DNA of 44,715 nucleotides from Burkholderiales bacterium (GCA_021299735.1 JAJTEM010000019.1:1-44715); one strand, 5' to 3'. Shown: positions 18,381 through 27,778, counted from the first letter of the stretch. Notes: generated by a model not told the origin, from the sequence alone. Numbers and translations: made by a program.

Positions 18381-19163
18381 TCAAAGCTGAGATAAGCGCT
18401 GTAACATCTGGTCTGATGTGGAGATTGCCTTGGAATTGATTTCATAAGCACGCTGTGCCTGAATCAAACCAACCAGTTCTTCCACCACGTTGACGTTGGA
18501 TGTTTCAACAAAACCCTGCGAAATAAAACCAACACCATTTGTACCAGCAACAGCTTGTGTGGGCGCGCCTGAAGCGGCAGTTTCTGAATACAGGTTTTGA
18601 CCCATGCTGAACAAACCAGCCGGGTTTACAAAACTGGCCAACTGGATTTGACCCAGTTCCTGGGGCTGAACCTGGCCTTGCACCACGGCAGAAACAACAC
18701 CATCCTGTGAAATTGAAATTTCCTGAACACCCTGCGGAATGGTGACCGGGCCAAGAATTGGGTAGCCGTTGGAGGTAACCAGTGTACCGTTGGCGTCAAT
18801 TTGAATGCTGCCGTCGCGGGTGTAGCTGGTGGTGCCATCGGGCATTTGAACCTGAAAAAACCCTTGGCCGTTGATGGCCACATCCAATGTATTTCCAGTT
18901 TGCTGCAAATTACCCTGCGCAAAATTTCGCACAGTGGAAACAGGCTTTACACCAGTACCAATTTGAAGACCGGAAGGCACCTGGGTTTGCTCGGTGGTTT
19001 GCGCACCAGGCTGGCGAAGGGTTTGGTAAAGCAAGTCTTCAAACACAGCGCGCGAGCGCTTGAAACCGTTGGTGGCTGTGTTGGCCAGGTTGTTTGAAAT
19101 AACATCCAGCTGGGTTTGCTGGGCATCCAGACCTGTTTTTGCAATCCACAAAGAACGCATCAT
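18381..19163 (-). CDS. flgG: FlgG, distal rod protein
   Basis: 260 residues. The start [20 protein letters not shown] and the following [20 protein letters not shown] are diagnostic for FlgG. The C-terminal helix is [20 protein letters not shown]. It is the major protein of the distal rod, which runs through the P- and L-rings encoded next door. AAGGAG lies 10 bases before the ATG, and 14 bases separate it from flgF. Confidence 0.97.
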   Translation of the reverse strand: MMRSLWIAKTGLDAQQTQLDVISNNLANTATNGFKRSRAVFEDLLYQTLRQPGAQTTEQTQVPSGLQIGTGVKPVSTVRNFAQGNLQQTGNTLDVAINGQGFFQVQMPDGTTSYTRDGSIQIDANGTLVTSNGYPILGPVTIPQGVQEISISQDGVVSAVVQGQVQPQELGQIQLASFVNPAGLFSMGQNLYSETAASGAPTQAVAGTNGVGFISQGFVETSNVNVVEELVGLIQAQRAYEINSKAISTSDQMLQRLSQL

Positions 19164-19177
19164 GGTGGGTTTTCTCC

Positions 19178-19915
19178 TTAATTCATGCCAAACAGGCTGT
19201 TGGCGGCCTGGCCATTTTCCTTGGCGGTGCTGATCATTTTCATTTGGGTTTCATATTGACGGGCTGCGGTGATCATTTGCACCATCATGTCCACCGCATT
19301 CACGTTGCTCGATTCGATAAAACCGCCAGCCACGCGTACATTCAAATCGGCATCGGCTGGCTGACCGTTGGCAGCTCGAAACAAGCCATCATCGCCTCGA
19401 TTGATTTCACCCTCTGGAATGTTCACCAGCTTTAAGCGGCCCAACTGAACCACGTTGGTGTCGCCTGCCAAGGGGATGGCCGATACGGAGCCGTCACCCT
19501 CGAAGGACAAGCGGTGATCGGGTGGCACATTGATGGGCCCGTTGGTACCAATCACAGCGTAGCCTTCCTGAGTGACCAGGTTGCCCTGACCGTCCAGCTG
19601 GAAGGAACCATTGCGGGTGTAGGCTTCATTGCCTTTCGCGTCGTTGACTGCAAACCAGCCCTCGCCCTGAATGGCCACGTCCATTTCGCGACCTGTGGAC
19701 TGAATTTGTCCCGGCGTGGTGTCGAAGCCAATGCTGGTTTCTACTGCAAAGCTTCGTGAACCACTGCCCTCGCCTGTGACCGGTGCACTTTGAAACGCCA
19801 TGAGTTGTTGCCGAAACCCGGGCGTATTCACGTTGGCCAGGTTGTTGGCAATGTTCTCCTGCCGTGACATGGTGCCTTTGGCGGCTTGGGCAGCCAGGAA
19901 AATCAGTTTGTCCAT
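19178..19915 (-). CDS. flgF: FlgF, proximal rod protein
   Basis: 245 residues of the flagellar rod/hook family. It starts [16 protein letters not shown] with the family motif [18 protein letters not shown]. The core contains [13 protein letters not shown] and [18 protein letters not shown], and the C-terminus is [19 protein letters not shown]. Operon order, between flgE and flgG, and the start sequence mark it as FlgF. Confidence 0.95.
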   Translation of the reverse strand: MDKLIFLAAQAAKGTMSRQENIANNLANVNTPGFRQQLMAFQSAPVTGEGSGSRSFAVETSIGFDTTPGQIQSTGREMDVAIQGEGWFAVNDAKGNEAYTRNGSFQLDGQGNLVTQEGYAVIGTNGPINVPPDHRLSFEGDGSVSAIPLAGDTNVVQLGRLKLVNIPEGEINRGDDGLFRAANGQPADADLNVRVAGGFIESSNVNAVDMMVQMITAARQYETQMKMISTAKENGQAANSLFGMN

Positions 19916-19942
19916 TCTTGCGATCCCGCTTCAGTTCAAAAT

Positions 19943-21256
19943 TTAACGAAGGTTGGTGATGGTCTGGAAAATTGAATCCTGGGTTTTAATGGTCTGTGAG
20001 TTGGCCTGATACACGCGCTGTGCGGAAATCATGGCCACCAGTTCAGCCGTCAAATCAATGTTGGAGTCTTCCAGGGCCCCAGACTGAATAATGCCGAATG
20101 CGGTATCCGCACTTAGAGATACCAATTCAGGACCTGACGAGTTGGTAGCCAACCAGCCGTTCGAGCCCACAGGCTGCAAGCCTTCCGGGTTCGGGAAACG
20201 GTACAAACCAATTTGCGCATGGTTCACCAACTGGCCATTGGCATAGCTGATAGTCAACATGCCATCAGCACCCACATCAAACCCCGCAAAAGGCGAAGAC
20301 TCATAACCATCCTGACCCAGGTTTTGAACCACAAATGAGCTGCCGTACTGAGTTGTGTTGCTCATGTCGAATGTGAACTGATTGGGAGCAGCACCAGTTG
20401 AAGAGAATGGCACACCGCTGGCGGTGACAAAACGAGACATGTCCACAGTCAAGTTGCCGTTATTGGGGGTGACCAACAAACCATCTACGCCATATTGCAA
20501 ACTGGCTGAAGTGGATTGCGCAGGCGCGGTGGTTACTGCAACCGGTGCCAAACCAATGTCCACTTGGGTACCGTCTACGGTGGCAAACACCGACCAGTCA
20601 TTTGACGCTTCTTTGCGCATGTAAATCGACATCACATGTGCACCACCCAATTCGTCGTACACCGTCATCGATGTTGAATTGTTGAAGGTGTTCAGGTTGG
20701 CTGGGTCGAAGACCAGGGCCGGGTCGATTGCAGTCGCGCGTGCATCCAGATTCAGCTCAAGGCGACCACTGCGTGTTGCCGCGGGTGGAATGCTGCCGCG
20801 AGGCACCAGAATTTCCTGAGCTACATCAGATGGACGACCAGTGGCTGCGTCCACAGGGAAACCTTGTAGACGGTCGCCACGAGAGTTGACGATTTTGCCC
20901 TCATTGTTCAAGGTGAACTGGCCATTGCGAGTGTAAATATTGTCGCCATTGTCGGCCTGCACCTTGAAAAACCCTGTGCCACTGATGGCCAGGTCTAAGG
21001 GATTGCCTGTTACGTTGATGTTGCCCTGTTTGAAGTTTTGAGTCACAGCGGCCAAGCTAGTACCCAAGCCGATACCATTAGTTGAGCGTGCGCCGTTGAA
21101 TGCGCGGGCGAACACATCGGAAAACTCAGCATCCGAACCCTTGAAACCGACCACACTGGCGTTGGACACGTTGTTTGCAATCACCTCCAAACCACGCTGC
21201 GCTGCGTTCAAACCACTCAAACCCTGCTGGAAACTACCACCTGCTGAAAAAGCCAT
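19943..21256 (-). CDS. flgE: FlgE, hook protein
   Basis: 437 residues. The N-terminal rod/hook motif is FQQGLSGLNAAQRGLEVIAN, followed by NVSNASVVGFKGSDAEFSDV. The conserved core includes TGFFKVQADNGDNIYTRNGQ. A central variable domain (about 150-340) forms the hook surface, and the C-terminal helix is DLTAELVAMISAQRVYQANS. It polymerises into the hook on the distal rod under the FlgD cap. AAGGAG lies 8 bases before the ATG. Confidence 0.97.
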   Translation of the reverse strand: MAFSAGGSFQQGLSGLNAAQRGLEVIANNVSNASVVGFKGSDAEFSDVFARAFNGARSTNGIGLGTSLAAVTQNFKQGNINVTGNPLDLAISGTGFFKVQADNGDNIYTRNGQFTLNNEGKIVNSRGDRLQGFPVDAATGRPSDVAQEILVPRGSIPPAATRSGRLELNLDARATAIDPALVFDPANLNTFNNSTSMTVYDELGGAHVMSIYMRKEASNDWSVFATVDGTQVDIGLAPVAVTTAPAQSTSASLQYGVDGLLVTPNNGNLTVDMSRFVTASGVPFSSTGAAPNQFTFDMSNTTQYGSSFVVQNLGQDGYESSPFAGFDVGADGMLTISYANGQLVNHAQIGLYRFPNPEGLQPVGSNGWLATNSSGPELVSLSADTAFGIIQSGALEDSNIDLTAELVAMISAQRVYQANSQTIKTQDSIFQTITNLR

Positions 21257-21282
21257 GCTTGACTCCTTGAAAAATCTTTAAT

Positions 21283-21954
21283 TTAGAAAACCTGCTTGAT
21301 GTCGGCGAACGTAATTTCGCTGCCATTGCTGGTTAACAGTTTGGTGCCGTCTGCGCCTGCATTGCGCACGCCCTGAACAACAGACAGGGTCAGCGGTGTC
21401 ACGCTGGCATCTTTGCCTGCTGCTTTTGCTTCAATTTCGAATTTGTAATTACCGGCAGGCAAGGTGCTGCCGTCGTCGCTTTTGCCATCCCACTGAAATT
21501 CATGGGTGCCTTTGGATTGCGCGCCAAGGTCGATGGTACGCACCACGTTGGCGCCGGCGTCCAGCACTTTCACGCGCAGAATATCCGTGCTCTGGTTCAA
21601 TTCCATGGAGCCCACGGCTTTACCATCGGCCAACTTCAGGTCGTTGCCTTCGGTTAACACAGCACGGCCCAGCATGCTGGTGGCCTGCACGGTTTGGTTG
21701 GCGTTAATGGAAGATGCAACGCCTTCCATGGTTGTATTGAGTTTGTTAATGCCGGTGACCGTATTCAATTGCGCCATTTGGCTGGTTACCTGGGCGTTGT
21801 CCATCGGTGCCAGTGGATCCTGGTTTTTCAACTGGGCAACAAGCAGGGACATGAAACGTTCCTGAATCGCCTCAGGGCTGTTCTCGTCAGCCTTCTTTTT
21901 TGCCGCTGTGGTGCCGCTGTTGTTACCCAGTGCGGAAGTTACGTCAATCGTCAT
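21283..21954 (-). CDS. flgD: FlgD, hook-capping scaffold protein
   Basis: 223 residues. The conserved N-terminal region reads FMSLLVAQLKNQDPLAPMDN, then AQVTSQMAQLNTVTGINKLN. The C-terminal FlgD Ig-like and Tudor-like region contains FQWDGKSDDGSTLPAGNYKFE. It caps the growing hook and is not kept in the finished flagellum. AAGGAG precedes the ATG. Confidence 0.96.
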   Translation of the reverse strand: MTIDVTSALGNNSGTTAAKKKADENSPEAIQERFMSLLVAQLKNQDPLAPMDNAQVTSQMAQLNTVTGINKLNTTMEGVASSINANQTVQATSMLGRAVLTEGNDLKLADGKAVGSMELNQSTDILRVKVLDAGANVVRTIDLGAQSKGTHEFQWDGKSDDGSTLPAGNYKFEIEAKAAGKDASVTPLTLSVVQGVRNAGADGTKLLTSNGSEITFADIKQVF

Positions 21955-21967
21955 TTTTCACTGCTCC

Positions 21968-22390
21968 TTACTGGTTGCCCATGTTCAAGGTTTTCAACAT
22001 CAACTGTTTGGCTGTATTCATCACTTCGGCGTTGGTTTGGTAACTGCGCGATGCCGCCAGCATGTCGACCATTTCCTCGACCGCGTTTACATTCGGCATG
22101 TACACATACCCATCCTGATCGGCCATGGGGTGCTTGGGGTCAAACATTTTCTTGGCCTCGGTTTTGTCTTCTACGATGTCCTTTACCTGCACGTTCTCGG
22201 CCAAGGCGGCTTTGCCAGGCGCGGCTTTTTCCAGCACCGCTTCAAACACAACCTTGCGGGCCTGGTAAACAGAATTGGGGTCACTGGCCGCAGTATCCAC
22301 ATTGGCCAGGTTACTGGCCACGGTATTCAAGCGAGTGGTTTGCGCTTGCATCGCACCACCGGCCAGTTTGAAAGAATTAAATAGAGACAT
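21968..22390 (-). CDS. flgC: FlgC, proximal rod protein
   Basis: 140 residues, a usual length for FlgC. The start is MSLFNSFKLAGGAMQAQTTR with LNTVASNLANVDTA. VYMPNVNAVEEMVDMLAASR near the C-terminus is highly typical. AAAGGA lies before the ATG, and 16 bases separate it from flgB. Confidence 0.97.
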   Translation of the reverse strand: MSLFNSFKLAGGAMQAQTTRLNTVASNLANVDTAASDPNSVYQARKVVFEAVLEKAAPGKAALAENVQVKDIVEDKTEAKKMFDPKHPMADQDGYVYMPNVNAVEEMVDMLAASRSYQTNAEVMNTAKQLMLKTLNMGNQ

Positions 22391-22406
22391 ATTGTTCCTT
22401 TAGGCC

Positions 22407-22859
22407 TTATTGGTTACCCGAGCCCATGGCCTGCTTCAAGGTGGAAATTCTTCCGTTGATTGAACGCAAGGCCGCCTCATACTTCACCGTGTTTTCGGCA
22501 AAAGCCGCACGTTCACGTTCAATATCGACCGAGTTACCGTCAATAGAAGCGTTGTTGCCTCGGCGAAACTGCAACATCTCGGCCGTGCTCATGCCCGAGT
22601 TGCTTTTGCCGGCAATGTGCCCATGGTGGGTAACAGCCAGCGCACCTGCACCATTGCCCAAACGTGGGTTGGCGGGGCCATCCATCGGACCTTTCTCACC
22701 TGTGGCTGCTTTCAATGCGGTTTTGAAGTCGAAATCGACTGCTTTGTAATTGGGTGTATCTACGTTGGAGATGTTGGACGTCAATACCTCTTGCCGACGG
22801 GCTCTGAGTTTCAGGGCTTCGGCAGAGAACTGCATGGCATCGGTGAGTTTGTCCAACAT
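22407..22859 (-). CDS. flgB: FlgB, proximal rod protein
   Basis: 150 residues. The conserved block RARRQEVLTSNISNVDTPNY and the C-terminal ENTVKYEAALRSINGRISTL mark FlgB. It is the first gene of the flgBCDEFGHIJKL operon. The 191-base gap to the divergent flgA should contain the promoters of both operons. GAAGGAT precedes the ATG. Confidence 0.96.
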   Translation of the reverse strand: MLDKLTDAMQFSAEALKLRARRQEVLTSNISNVDTPNYKAVDFDFKTALKAATGEKGPMDGPANPRLGNGAGALAVTHHGHIAGKSNSGMSTAEMLQFRRGNNASIDGNSVDIERERAAFAENTVKYEAALRSINGRISTLKQAMGSGNQ

Positions 22860-23050
22860 CTTTTAATCCTTCATACACGGACGGATGAAGTGATTATTGA
22901 ATTGAACCTGTCAAATCAAAGTGGAGAGAAAGGGGATAAATGGCACTCTTTTTCTGCTTAAGGAGCAGCGCACCACCGCCTAGGATGTTGTCATCGAGGC
23001 AAAAATTATTTCTTACAATTCTGTTTACGGCAGTATTGCCCAGAACTTAA
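22860..23050. promoter_or_regulatory. Divergent flgB/flgA control region
   Basis: No gene fits in this 191-base gap between divergent operons, so it must hold the promoter of the flgB operon and probably that of flgA. I see no clear sigma-28 or sigma-54 match. In organisms with FlhDC this is normally a sigma-70 promoter activated by FlhDC, which is the inference here. A convincing FlhDC box could not be defined by eye. Confidence 0.5.
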
Positions 23051-23791
23051 ATGAAATTTCACACTTTTTTTAATATCGTGTTTCAAATGCGGCTTGGCTT
23101 GGTGTTCGGCTTGGCCGTTTGCCTGACGTTGGGTCTAAAGGCTGTTCAAGCCGATGCAGCCCAAACCGACAGTGCACGCTGGGTGACGGAGGGGCAGCTC
23201 AGTGAACTGGTGGATCCTGCCCTTGTTCCCCCCGGCGCAATGATTGATGTGAAATTTGTTAAGGCTGATGAACGGATTGGCAGCCTGCAGTGCCCTGCTG
23301 CGCTATTTGGCAATACAGCAGGCAACAAAATGTGGGGTCGAACTTATGTGCGAGTGCAGTGTGTAGGCTCAGATACTGCTCCTTTTTTTGTAGGTGTGGA
23401 TGTAAAGGTGTGGGCGCCAGTGCTAGTGGTGAAAAGCACCGTTCAATCAGGCCAAACAATTGGCCAGAAAGATGTTGAATTCAGAACCATGGATTTAAGC
23501 CAGCTTAGCCACGGGTGGGTTAGCGATCTTGCTCATTTAAACAACAAAACAGCCGCTCGCCAATTGTGGCCGGGAACCCTGTTGAAACACGATTATTTGC
23601 GTGGTCAGGCTTTGGTTAAAAATGGCGACACCGTGAAAGTAATGATGACGGGGCCGGGATTTGCCATTGGAGGTACAGCGGTGGCGATGGGCGAGGCCGA
23701 GTTGGGCGAGGTTGTAAAAATCAAGACGACGCAGGGCAAAATACTTCACGGCGTTGCGCGGGACGCGCTGCTGGTGGAGGTTAGTTTGTAA
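23051..23791 (+). CDS. flgA: FlgA, P-ring assembly chaperone
   Basis: 246 residues. The N-terminal hydrophobic segment (LGLVFGLAVCLTLGL) is a signal peptide, so the protein is periplasmic. A SAF/ChapFlgA domain fills the C-terminal half: APVLVVKSTVQSGQTIGQKD, LWPGTLLKHDYLRGQALVKN and GTAVAMGEAELGEVVKIKT. It assists assembly of FlgI into the P-ring. It is divergent from flgB and upstream of flgM and flgN, the usual arrangement. The ribosome binding site is weak, and an ATG at 23087-23089 is a possible shorter start. Confidence 0.93.
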   Translation: MKFHTFFNIVFQMRLGLVFGLAVCLTLGLKAVQADAAQTDSARWVTEGQLSELVDPALVPPGAMIDVKFVKADERIGSLQCPAALFGNTAGNKMWGRTYVRVQCVGSDTAPFFVGVDVKVWAPVLVVKSTVQSGQTIGQKDVEFRTMDLSQLSHGWVSDLAHLNNKTAARQLWPGTLLKHDYLRGQALVKNGDTVKVMMTGPGFAIGGTAVAMGEAELGEVVKIKTTQGKILHGVARDALLVEVSL

Positions 23792-23831
23792 GGGTGAGCC
23801 TCAAAAAGTAGGAATTCTTTCGAGAATTCGT

Positions 23832-23858
23832 TAAAGTTAGGTGGAATCGAGCCGTTAA
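23832..23858 (+). promoter_or_regulatory. Sigma-28 (FliA) promoter of flgM-flgN
   Basis: TAAAGTTA, then 11 bases, then GCCGTTAA. The enterobacterial sigma-28 consensus is TAAAGTTT-N11-GCCGATAA, so each box has 7 of 8 matches and the spacer is exact. It lies 47 bases before the flgM start and downstream of flgA, so flgMN can be transcribed late and independently of flgA. Confidence 0.85.
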
Positions 23859-23905
23859 GAAAACATGTGAAACCCACTTAGGCTCTGCCCAATGCGGAGG
23901 AAAAC

Positions 23906-24196
23906 ATGAGTATTAATAGAATTAACGCGGGAAACAACCCTATCGACAAACTGACCAAGCCGCAAGGTGGCAACAAGTCGGCATCGGTTGGATCCACCGA
24001 GAAAGCAGGTTCGGAAGGTGCGGTCGCCAAGCTTTCCGGGAAATTTAGTGAACTGAGCTCAGCAGGTGCTCCGTTTAATGCCGAGAAAGTGGCTGAGATC
24101 AGAGAGGCCATCAGCAAAGGCGAGTTCAAGGTCAATGCAGAGGCAGTTGCTGCCAAAGTAATTGAAAGTGCTCGCGAGTTGCTTGGCCAAAAGTAA
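23906..24196 (+). CDS. flgM: FlgM, anti-sigma-28 factor
   Basis: 96 residues. The N-terminus is Asn/Gly/Lys-rich and probably disordered. The C-terminal helices, which bind FliA in the family, contain FNAEKVAEIREAISKGEFKV and AEAVAAKVIESARELLG. FlgM blocks sigma-28 until the hook is finished, then leaves the cell through the flagellar export channel. GGAGG lies 6 bases before the ATG, and a good sigma-28 promoter lies upstream, giving an autoregulatory loop. Confidence 0.95.
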   Translation: MSINRINAGNNPIDKLTKPQGGNKSASVGSTEKAGSEGAVAKLSGKFSELSSAGAPFNAEKVAEIREAISKGEFKVNAEAVAAKVIESARELLGQK

Positions 24197-24212
24197 GCAA
24201 GGAATGAAGATC

Positions 24213-24728
24213 ATGTCGCACGCTGATACAGCAAAAAATTTGTACCGCAACCTGGCCTATGAATGTGATATGGCGATGGCGCTGGTTGATATCTTGCTGG
24301 AAGAGCAGGCGTGCCTTGTAAAGCTGCAAACTACCGAGCTGAACAGCCTTGCGCTTCGCAAAGAAGCCATGATGCTTGAGCTGGAAAAACGTTATCTGAA
24401 TAATGTTGAGATGGCCAAGGCTGCAGGTTTTCAAGCCAATATGGATGGAATTGCCCTGTGGGTAGACGTACTTGCTGTTCATGAACCCCGGCTATTGGGT
24501 ACCTACTCCACCTTTCGCACCACACTAACTCATGCGCAGCGCCTTAACAAAACCAACGGTGAACTGGTTACAGAACAGTTGGCTGGCTTGCAGGAGAGAA
24601 TTGCGATTTTGACTGCCGCCGCAGTAGCTGAACAAAAGCCAACTGCCAGTGATACCTATGGTCCTAAAGGCGGTCTGAGCCAGTCGGCCTTGACCGGCGG
24701 CGCTACGCCCCGCGCGGTAATTCGTTAA
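24213..24728 (+). CDS. flgN: FlgN, export chaperone for FlgK and FlgL
   Basis: 171 residues, predicted almost wholly helical, with the FlgN pattern LVDILLEEQACLVKLQTTEL followed by LNSLALRKEAMMLELEKR. In the family it keeps FlgK and FlgL soluble and delivers them to the export gate. I chose the ATG at 24213, since AAGGA lies 9 bases upstream; the ATG at 24204 directly abuts that site. It is 16 bases after flgM, in the same operon. Its last 26 bases overlap the end of the convergent response-regulator gene. Confidence 0.9.
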   Translation: MSHADTAKNLYRNLAYECDMAMALVDILLEEQACLVKLQTTELNSLALRKEAMMLELEKRYLNNVEMAKAAGFQANMDGIALWVDVLAVHEPRLLGTYSTFRTTLTHAQRLNKTNGELVTEQLAGLQERIAILTAAAVAEQKPTASDTYGPKGGLSQSALTGGATPRAVIR

Positions 24729-25143
24729 TCGTTAACCAATACGACACCAAGGCAGAAATTCGGGTCAGGTACTGATCAAACTGCACAGGTTTGACTGCAA
24801 AGCTGTTCACGCCCAAATCATAGGAACGCTTCACATCGCTGATTTCACGTGATGAAGAAAGCACCACGATAGGCATGGTTTTGAATACATCGTGTGAACG
24901 CAAAAACCTTAACACCTCCAAACCATCAAGTTTCGGCAGTTTAAGATCCAGCAACACGAGCTTTGGCAAATTCAATGCCGCACTGTCTTTTGGGTGATCT
25001 TCCATAAGACGTTTGAAATATTCAATCGCCCGTTCGCCATCCTCAAGCAACACGGTGGAAGAGCTCGAGGATGTTTTGCGAACCACACGCAAGGCGAGGT
25101 CTGCATCGTTGGAATTGTCATCAACCAGTACTACGTCAGCCAT
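24703..25143 (-). CDS. Single-domain response regulator (Rcp1-like)
   Basis: 146 residues, essentially one receiver domain. It has VDDNSND near the start, phosphoacceptor Asp66 in LVLLDLKLPKLDG, Ser in VVLSSSREISD and Lys in FAVKPVQFDQ. The longer stretch before the phosphorylation site is typical of Rcp1-type regulators that partner phytochrome-like kinases. There is no output domain, so it works by protein contact or phosphotransfer. The ATG at 25143 (AGAGG upstream) is preferred to the ATG at 25164, which would overlap the kinase gene. It forms a pair with the histidine kinase just upstream. Confidence 0.9.
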   Translation of the reverse strand: MADVVLVDDNSNDADLALRVVRKTSSSSSTVLLEDGERAIEYFKRLMEDHPKDSAALNLPKLVLLDLKLPKLDGLEVLRFLRSHDVFKTMPIVVLSSSREISDVKRSYDLGVNSFAVKPVQFDQYLTRISALVSYWLTINELPRGA

Positions 25144-25156
25144 CGCAAATATCCTC

Positions 25157-27055
25157 TTAGTCATTCAGGTCAGCGTACTCAGGCAGGGTAAAGGTGAAGC
25201 ATGCCCCCTGACCCAACTCCCCTTTGGCACTGATTTCGCCGCCGTGACGCTCAATAATTCGTTTCACAATGGCCAGGCCAACCCCGGTGCCATCGAAGTC
25301 TTTCTTGTGGTGTAAACGTTCAAATACATTGAATAGTTTATCGGCGTACTTCATGTCAAAACCCGCCCCGTTGTCCCTCACGCTGAAACGGTAAAAGCGC
25401 CCTATTTTTTCACAATGAACGGTCACTTTTGGCTGCGCCGCTTTGCCACTGAACTTCAAGGCGTTGTCGATCAAATTCATCCACACCTGTTTCAACAGCA
25501 CCGGGTCAGCATGGACAGGCGGTAGCTCGCACAATTCCACGATGTTTTTTCTACGAGCATCAAGCTGATCCAGGATTTGCTCAAGCATCTGCTGCTGGTC
25601 TACCTTGACCCTGGCCACATCGGTACGCAGCAGGCGAGAAAAGTCGAGCAACCCGTCTATGAGGCCGCCCATTTGACGGGCGTTGTTGCTGATTCGGTCG
25701 AGCAGGTTGCGGGCCTCCTCGGGCAGGCTTTCGGCGAAATCTTCTTTTAAAATGCTGGAGAATCCATCTATTGCGCGCAGTGGTGCGCGCAAGTCGTGCG
25801 ACACCGTGTACGTAAATGCCTCAAGCTCTGAATTGCTACGGGTCAATTCGGCGGTTCGTTCGTTGATTCGTTGTTCAAGGGTACCATTTAAGCCTTGCAA
25901 ATCGTCTTCAAAAACACGGCGCTCGATGCACAAACCAAGCAAGCGAATCGCAGTTAAAACCCTCAATACATCATCGTTGCAGGCATGCTCCACGCCTTGC
26001 TGTGCCACAAGTATCCAGTACTCGGGCTGATTCGGTTCAATCGCTTTGCGCAATGCAAACCAAACCGCTATGATTCCCAGTTCAGTGGTCCAGTTCTCTT
26101 CGAAAAAGTGCTCTGGTTTCATTTTGGCAATCATGACCAAACCGTGTTGGTCATGACCTTCGAGGGGCTCGCAAAATTCTTCAGCGTTGTCCCAAAAAGC
26201 CTGCCCTTTTTCAAAGGGCATGCGCAGATCGGGGTTGGTACCCCGAACCCGCCAGTGGTTGTATTCTGATTTATCACGAAAACCCAGCACCACTTCAGCA
26301 TGCACGGTCAGACAGTTTTTCAGGCCGCGCGCATACGAGGCCGCCAACTCGGGAATTGGCGCGGAAAGCAATACCCCCTGCAACAATGAGCGCTGCAGTG
26401 AAAGCAGCTGTTCATTGAGCCGTTTTTGGGTTTGATCCGTGGATACGCCCATGTAACCAGTGAAGTCGCCGTTAATGTTGTACAAGGGTCGACCGGTCGA
26501 TTCAAAAATTATTCGCTCGGCATCTTTTGGCCAATACTCAAAGCTAACTCGGTCAAAGGGTTGGTGCTTGTCGAGAAGTTCTTTGAAAGTATCCCAGTTG
26601 AATCGCGGGTCTATGCATCTCAGGCCCTCTACATCCCACCGGGCCAAGCCATCAAAGGGCAGCTTAAAACCACTTCTAGCGTTGCTGTTTTGATCCTTTC
26701 CACGGTAAATAATACGAACAATGGTGTGCGCAGAATCCTGATGCCAGTACCAATCGCCCGATAGCTCCATGAGTCTGCGCAACTGGCTTTCAGACTGGAT
26801 CGATGAACGGATTATCTCAAGCAGTCCCGATAGGAGCTTGTTGCCCATGAACCACGCGCCCAGCAAACCCAAGGCCACGGTGAAGAGCACGGTTAAATTC
26901 CAGTTTAAGGAATCGGAGGTGGTGGCTGCCATGTAAAAAGCAGCCAGGGCCACAGGACCAACACCAGTGAGAATAACGAGAATGAGGGAGCGATTGACCC
27001 TGACACGAGATTGCTCAAAAGTTTTCGGTGTTCCCTGGGCTTTGGGTTCAGCCAT
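25157..27055 (-). CDS. Membrane histidine kinase with PAS- and GAF-like regions
   Basis: 632 residues. Two membrane helices lie near the N-terminus (about 22-45 and 53-71) with almost no periplasmic part. A PAS-like region (about 90-210, GDWYWHQD and GYMGVSTDQTQ) is followed by a region of about 170 residues that looks GAF-like. Next are a coiled-coil linker, HisKA with His420 (YTVSHDLRAPLRAIDGF) and HATPase_c (NLIDNALKFSG, VRDNGAGFD, GTGVGLAIVKRI). The kinase core resembles bacteriophytochromes, but I see no chromophore-binding Cys. It sits 6 bases after fliA and 13 before its regulator, so it is probably co-transcribed with late flagellar control genes. The signal is unknown. Confidence 0.88.
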   Translation of the reverse strand: MAEPKAQGTPKTFEQSRVRVNRSLILVILTGVGPVALAAFYMAATTSDSLNWNLTVLFTVALGLLGAWFMGNKLLSGLLEIIRSSIQSESQLRRLMELSGDWYWHQDSAHTIVRIIYRGKDQNSNARSGFKLPFDGLARWDVEGLRCIDPRFNWDTFKELLDKHQPFDRVSFEYWPKDAERIIFESTGRPLYNINGDFTGYMGVSTDQTQKRLNEQLLSLQRSLLQGVLLSAPIPELAASYARGLKNCLTVHAEVVLGFRDKSEYNHWRVRGTNPDLRMPFEKGQAFWDNAEEFCEPLEGHDQHGLVMIAKMKPEHFFEENWTTELGIIAVWFALRKAIEPNQPEYWILVAQQGVEHACNDDVLRVLTAIRLLGLCIERRVFEDDLQGLNGTLEQRINERTAELTRSNSELEAFTYTVSHDLRAPLRAIDGFSSILKEDFAESLPEEARNLLDRISNNARQMGGLIDGLLDFSRLLRTDVARVKVDQQQMLEQILDQLDARRKNIVELCELPPVHADPVLLKQVWMNLIDNALKFSGKAAQPKVTVHCEKIGRFYRFSVRDNGAGFDMKYADKLFNVFERLHHKKDFDGTGVGLAIVKRIIERHGGEISAKGELGQGACFTFTLPEYADLND

Positions 27056-27061
27056 TTGTGC

Positions 27062-27778
27062 TTAGTGTTCGCGAAGCTTGGCCTTGAGGCGACTAACTGC
27101 CTGTGTGTGCAACTGGCACACTCGGGACTCAGTCACGCCAAGTACTGCGGCGATTTCACGGAAGTTTAACTCCTGCTCATAATACAGGCCCATGAGCATT
27201 TTTTCACGTTCAGGCAAATCTTCGATGGCCTGAATCAGACCATCATGGAAGCGTTGATCTCCCAACATCGCAAGCGGGTCGGCTTCTTCGTCACCGCCAA
27301 TCTGCCGGTCAAGATAACCCTCGCCGTCGCCATCCTCCGCGTAATCGTCGTAAAACACCAGCGATGCACCACGCGAATCAAACAGCATTTCCTGGTATTC
27401 CTCCAGGCTTACACCCATAACCTCGGCAATTTCTTTTTCAGTGGCTGAGCGTCCAAACTTTTGCTCTGCTTTCAGGGTTGCTGTTTCAATTTTTCGTTGT
27501 GCCTGGCGCACACCTCGGGGCATCCAGTCGGCTGAACGCAATTCATCCAGCATGGCGCCACGAATTCGCTGGCTCGCGTAAGTTTCGAACTGGGCACCCT
27601 GCCCTTCTTCAAAACGGGTTATGGCATCCATAAGGCCAATTAACCCGGCCTGGATTAGATCATCAATTTGCACAGACGCAGGAAGTTTGGCAATCAGGTG
27701 ATGAGCCAACCTGCGAACCAAGGGGATGTATTGATCCACCTGCTTTGATTTGTCTAAAGTGCCCTGGGCTGTGTACAT
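27062..27778 (-). CDS. fliA: FliA, flagellar sigma factor sigma-28
   Basis: 238 residues from the ATG at 27778, matching the usual FliA length of about 239. Region 2 contains YIPLVRRLAHHLIAKLPASV, DDLIQAGLIGLMDAITRFEE and the strongly conserved QRIRGAMLDELRSADWMPR. Region 4 contains LPEREKMLMGLYYEQELNFR and VTESRVCQLHTQAVSRLK. It directs RNA polymerase to promoters of the type seen before flgM and fliC. A start at 27823 would overlap flhG by 20 bases and has no better ribosome binding site. It lies in the flhA-flhF-flhG-fliA gene string. Confidence 0.96.
   Translation of the reverse strand: MYTAQGTLDKSKQVDQYIPLVRRLAHHLIAKLPASVQIDDLIQAGLIGLMDAITRFEEGQGAQFETYASQRIRGAMLDELRSADWMPRGVRQAQRKIETATLKAEQKFGRSATEKEIAEVMGVSLEEYQEMLFDSRGASLVFYDDYAEDGDGEGYLDRQIGGDEEADPLAMLGDQRFHDGLIQAIEDLPEREKMLMGLYYEQELNFREIAAVLGVTESRVCQLHTQAVSRLKAKLREH

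Noticed and set aside
22925..22970. Possible FlhDC box or sigma-54 promoter near AAATGGCACTC before flgA
   Set aside because: The half-sites do not have the expected spacing, and the GG-to-GC distance for sigma-54 is wrong.
25157..27055. Reading the kinase as a true bacteriophytochrome
   Set aside because: The catalytic core is similar, but no chromophore-binding Cys or PHY domain is seen and there are N-terminal membrane helices.
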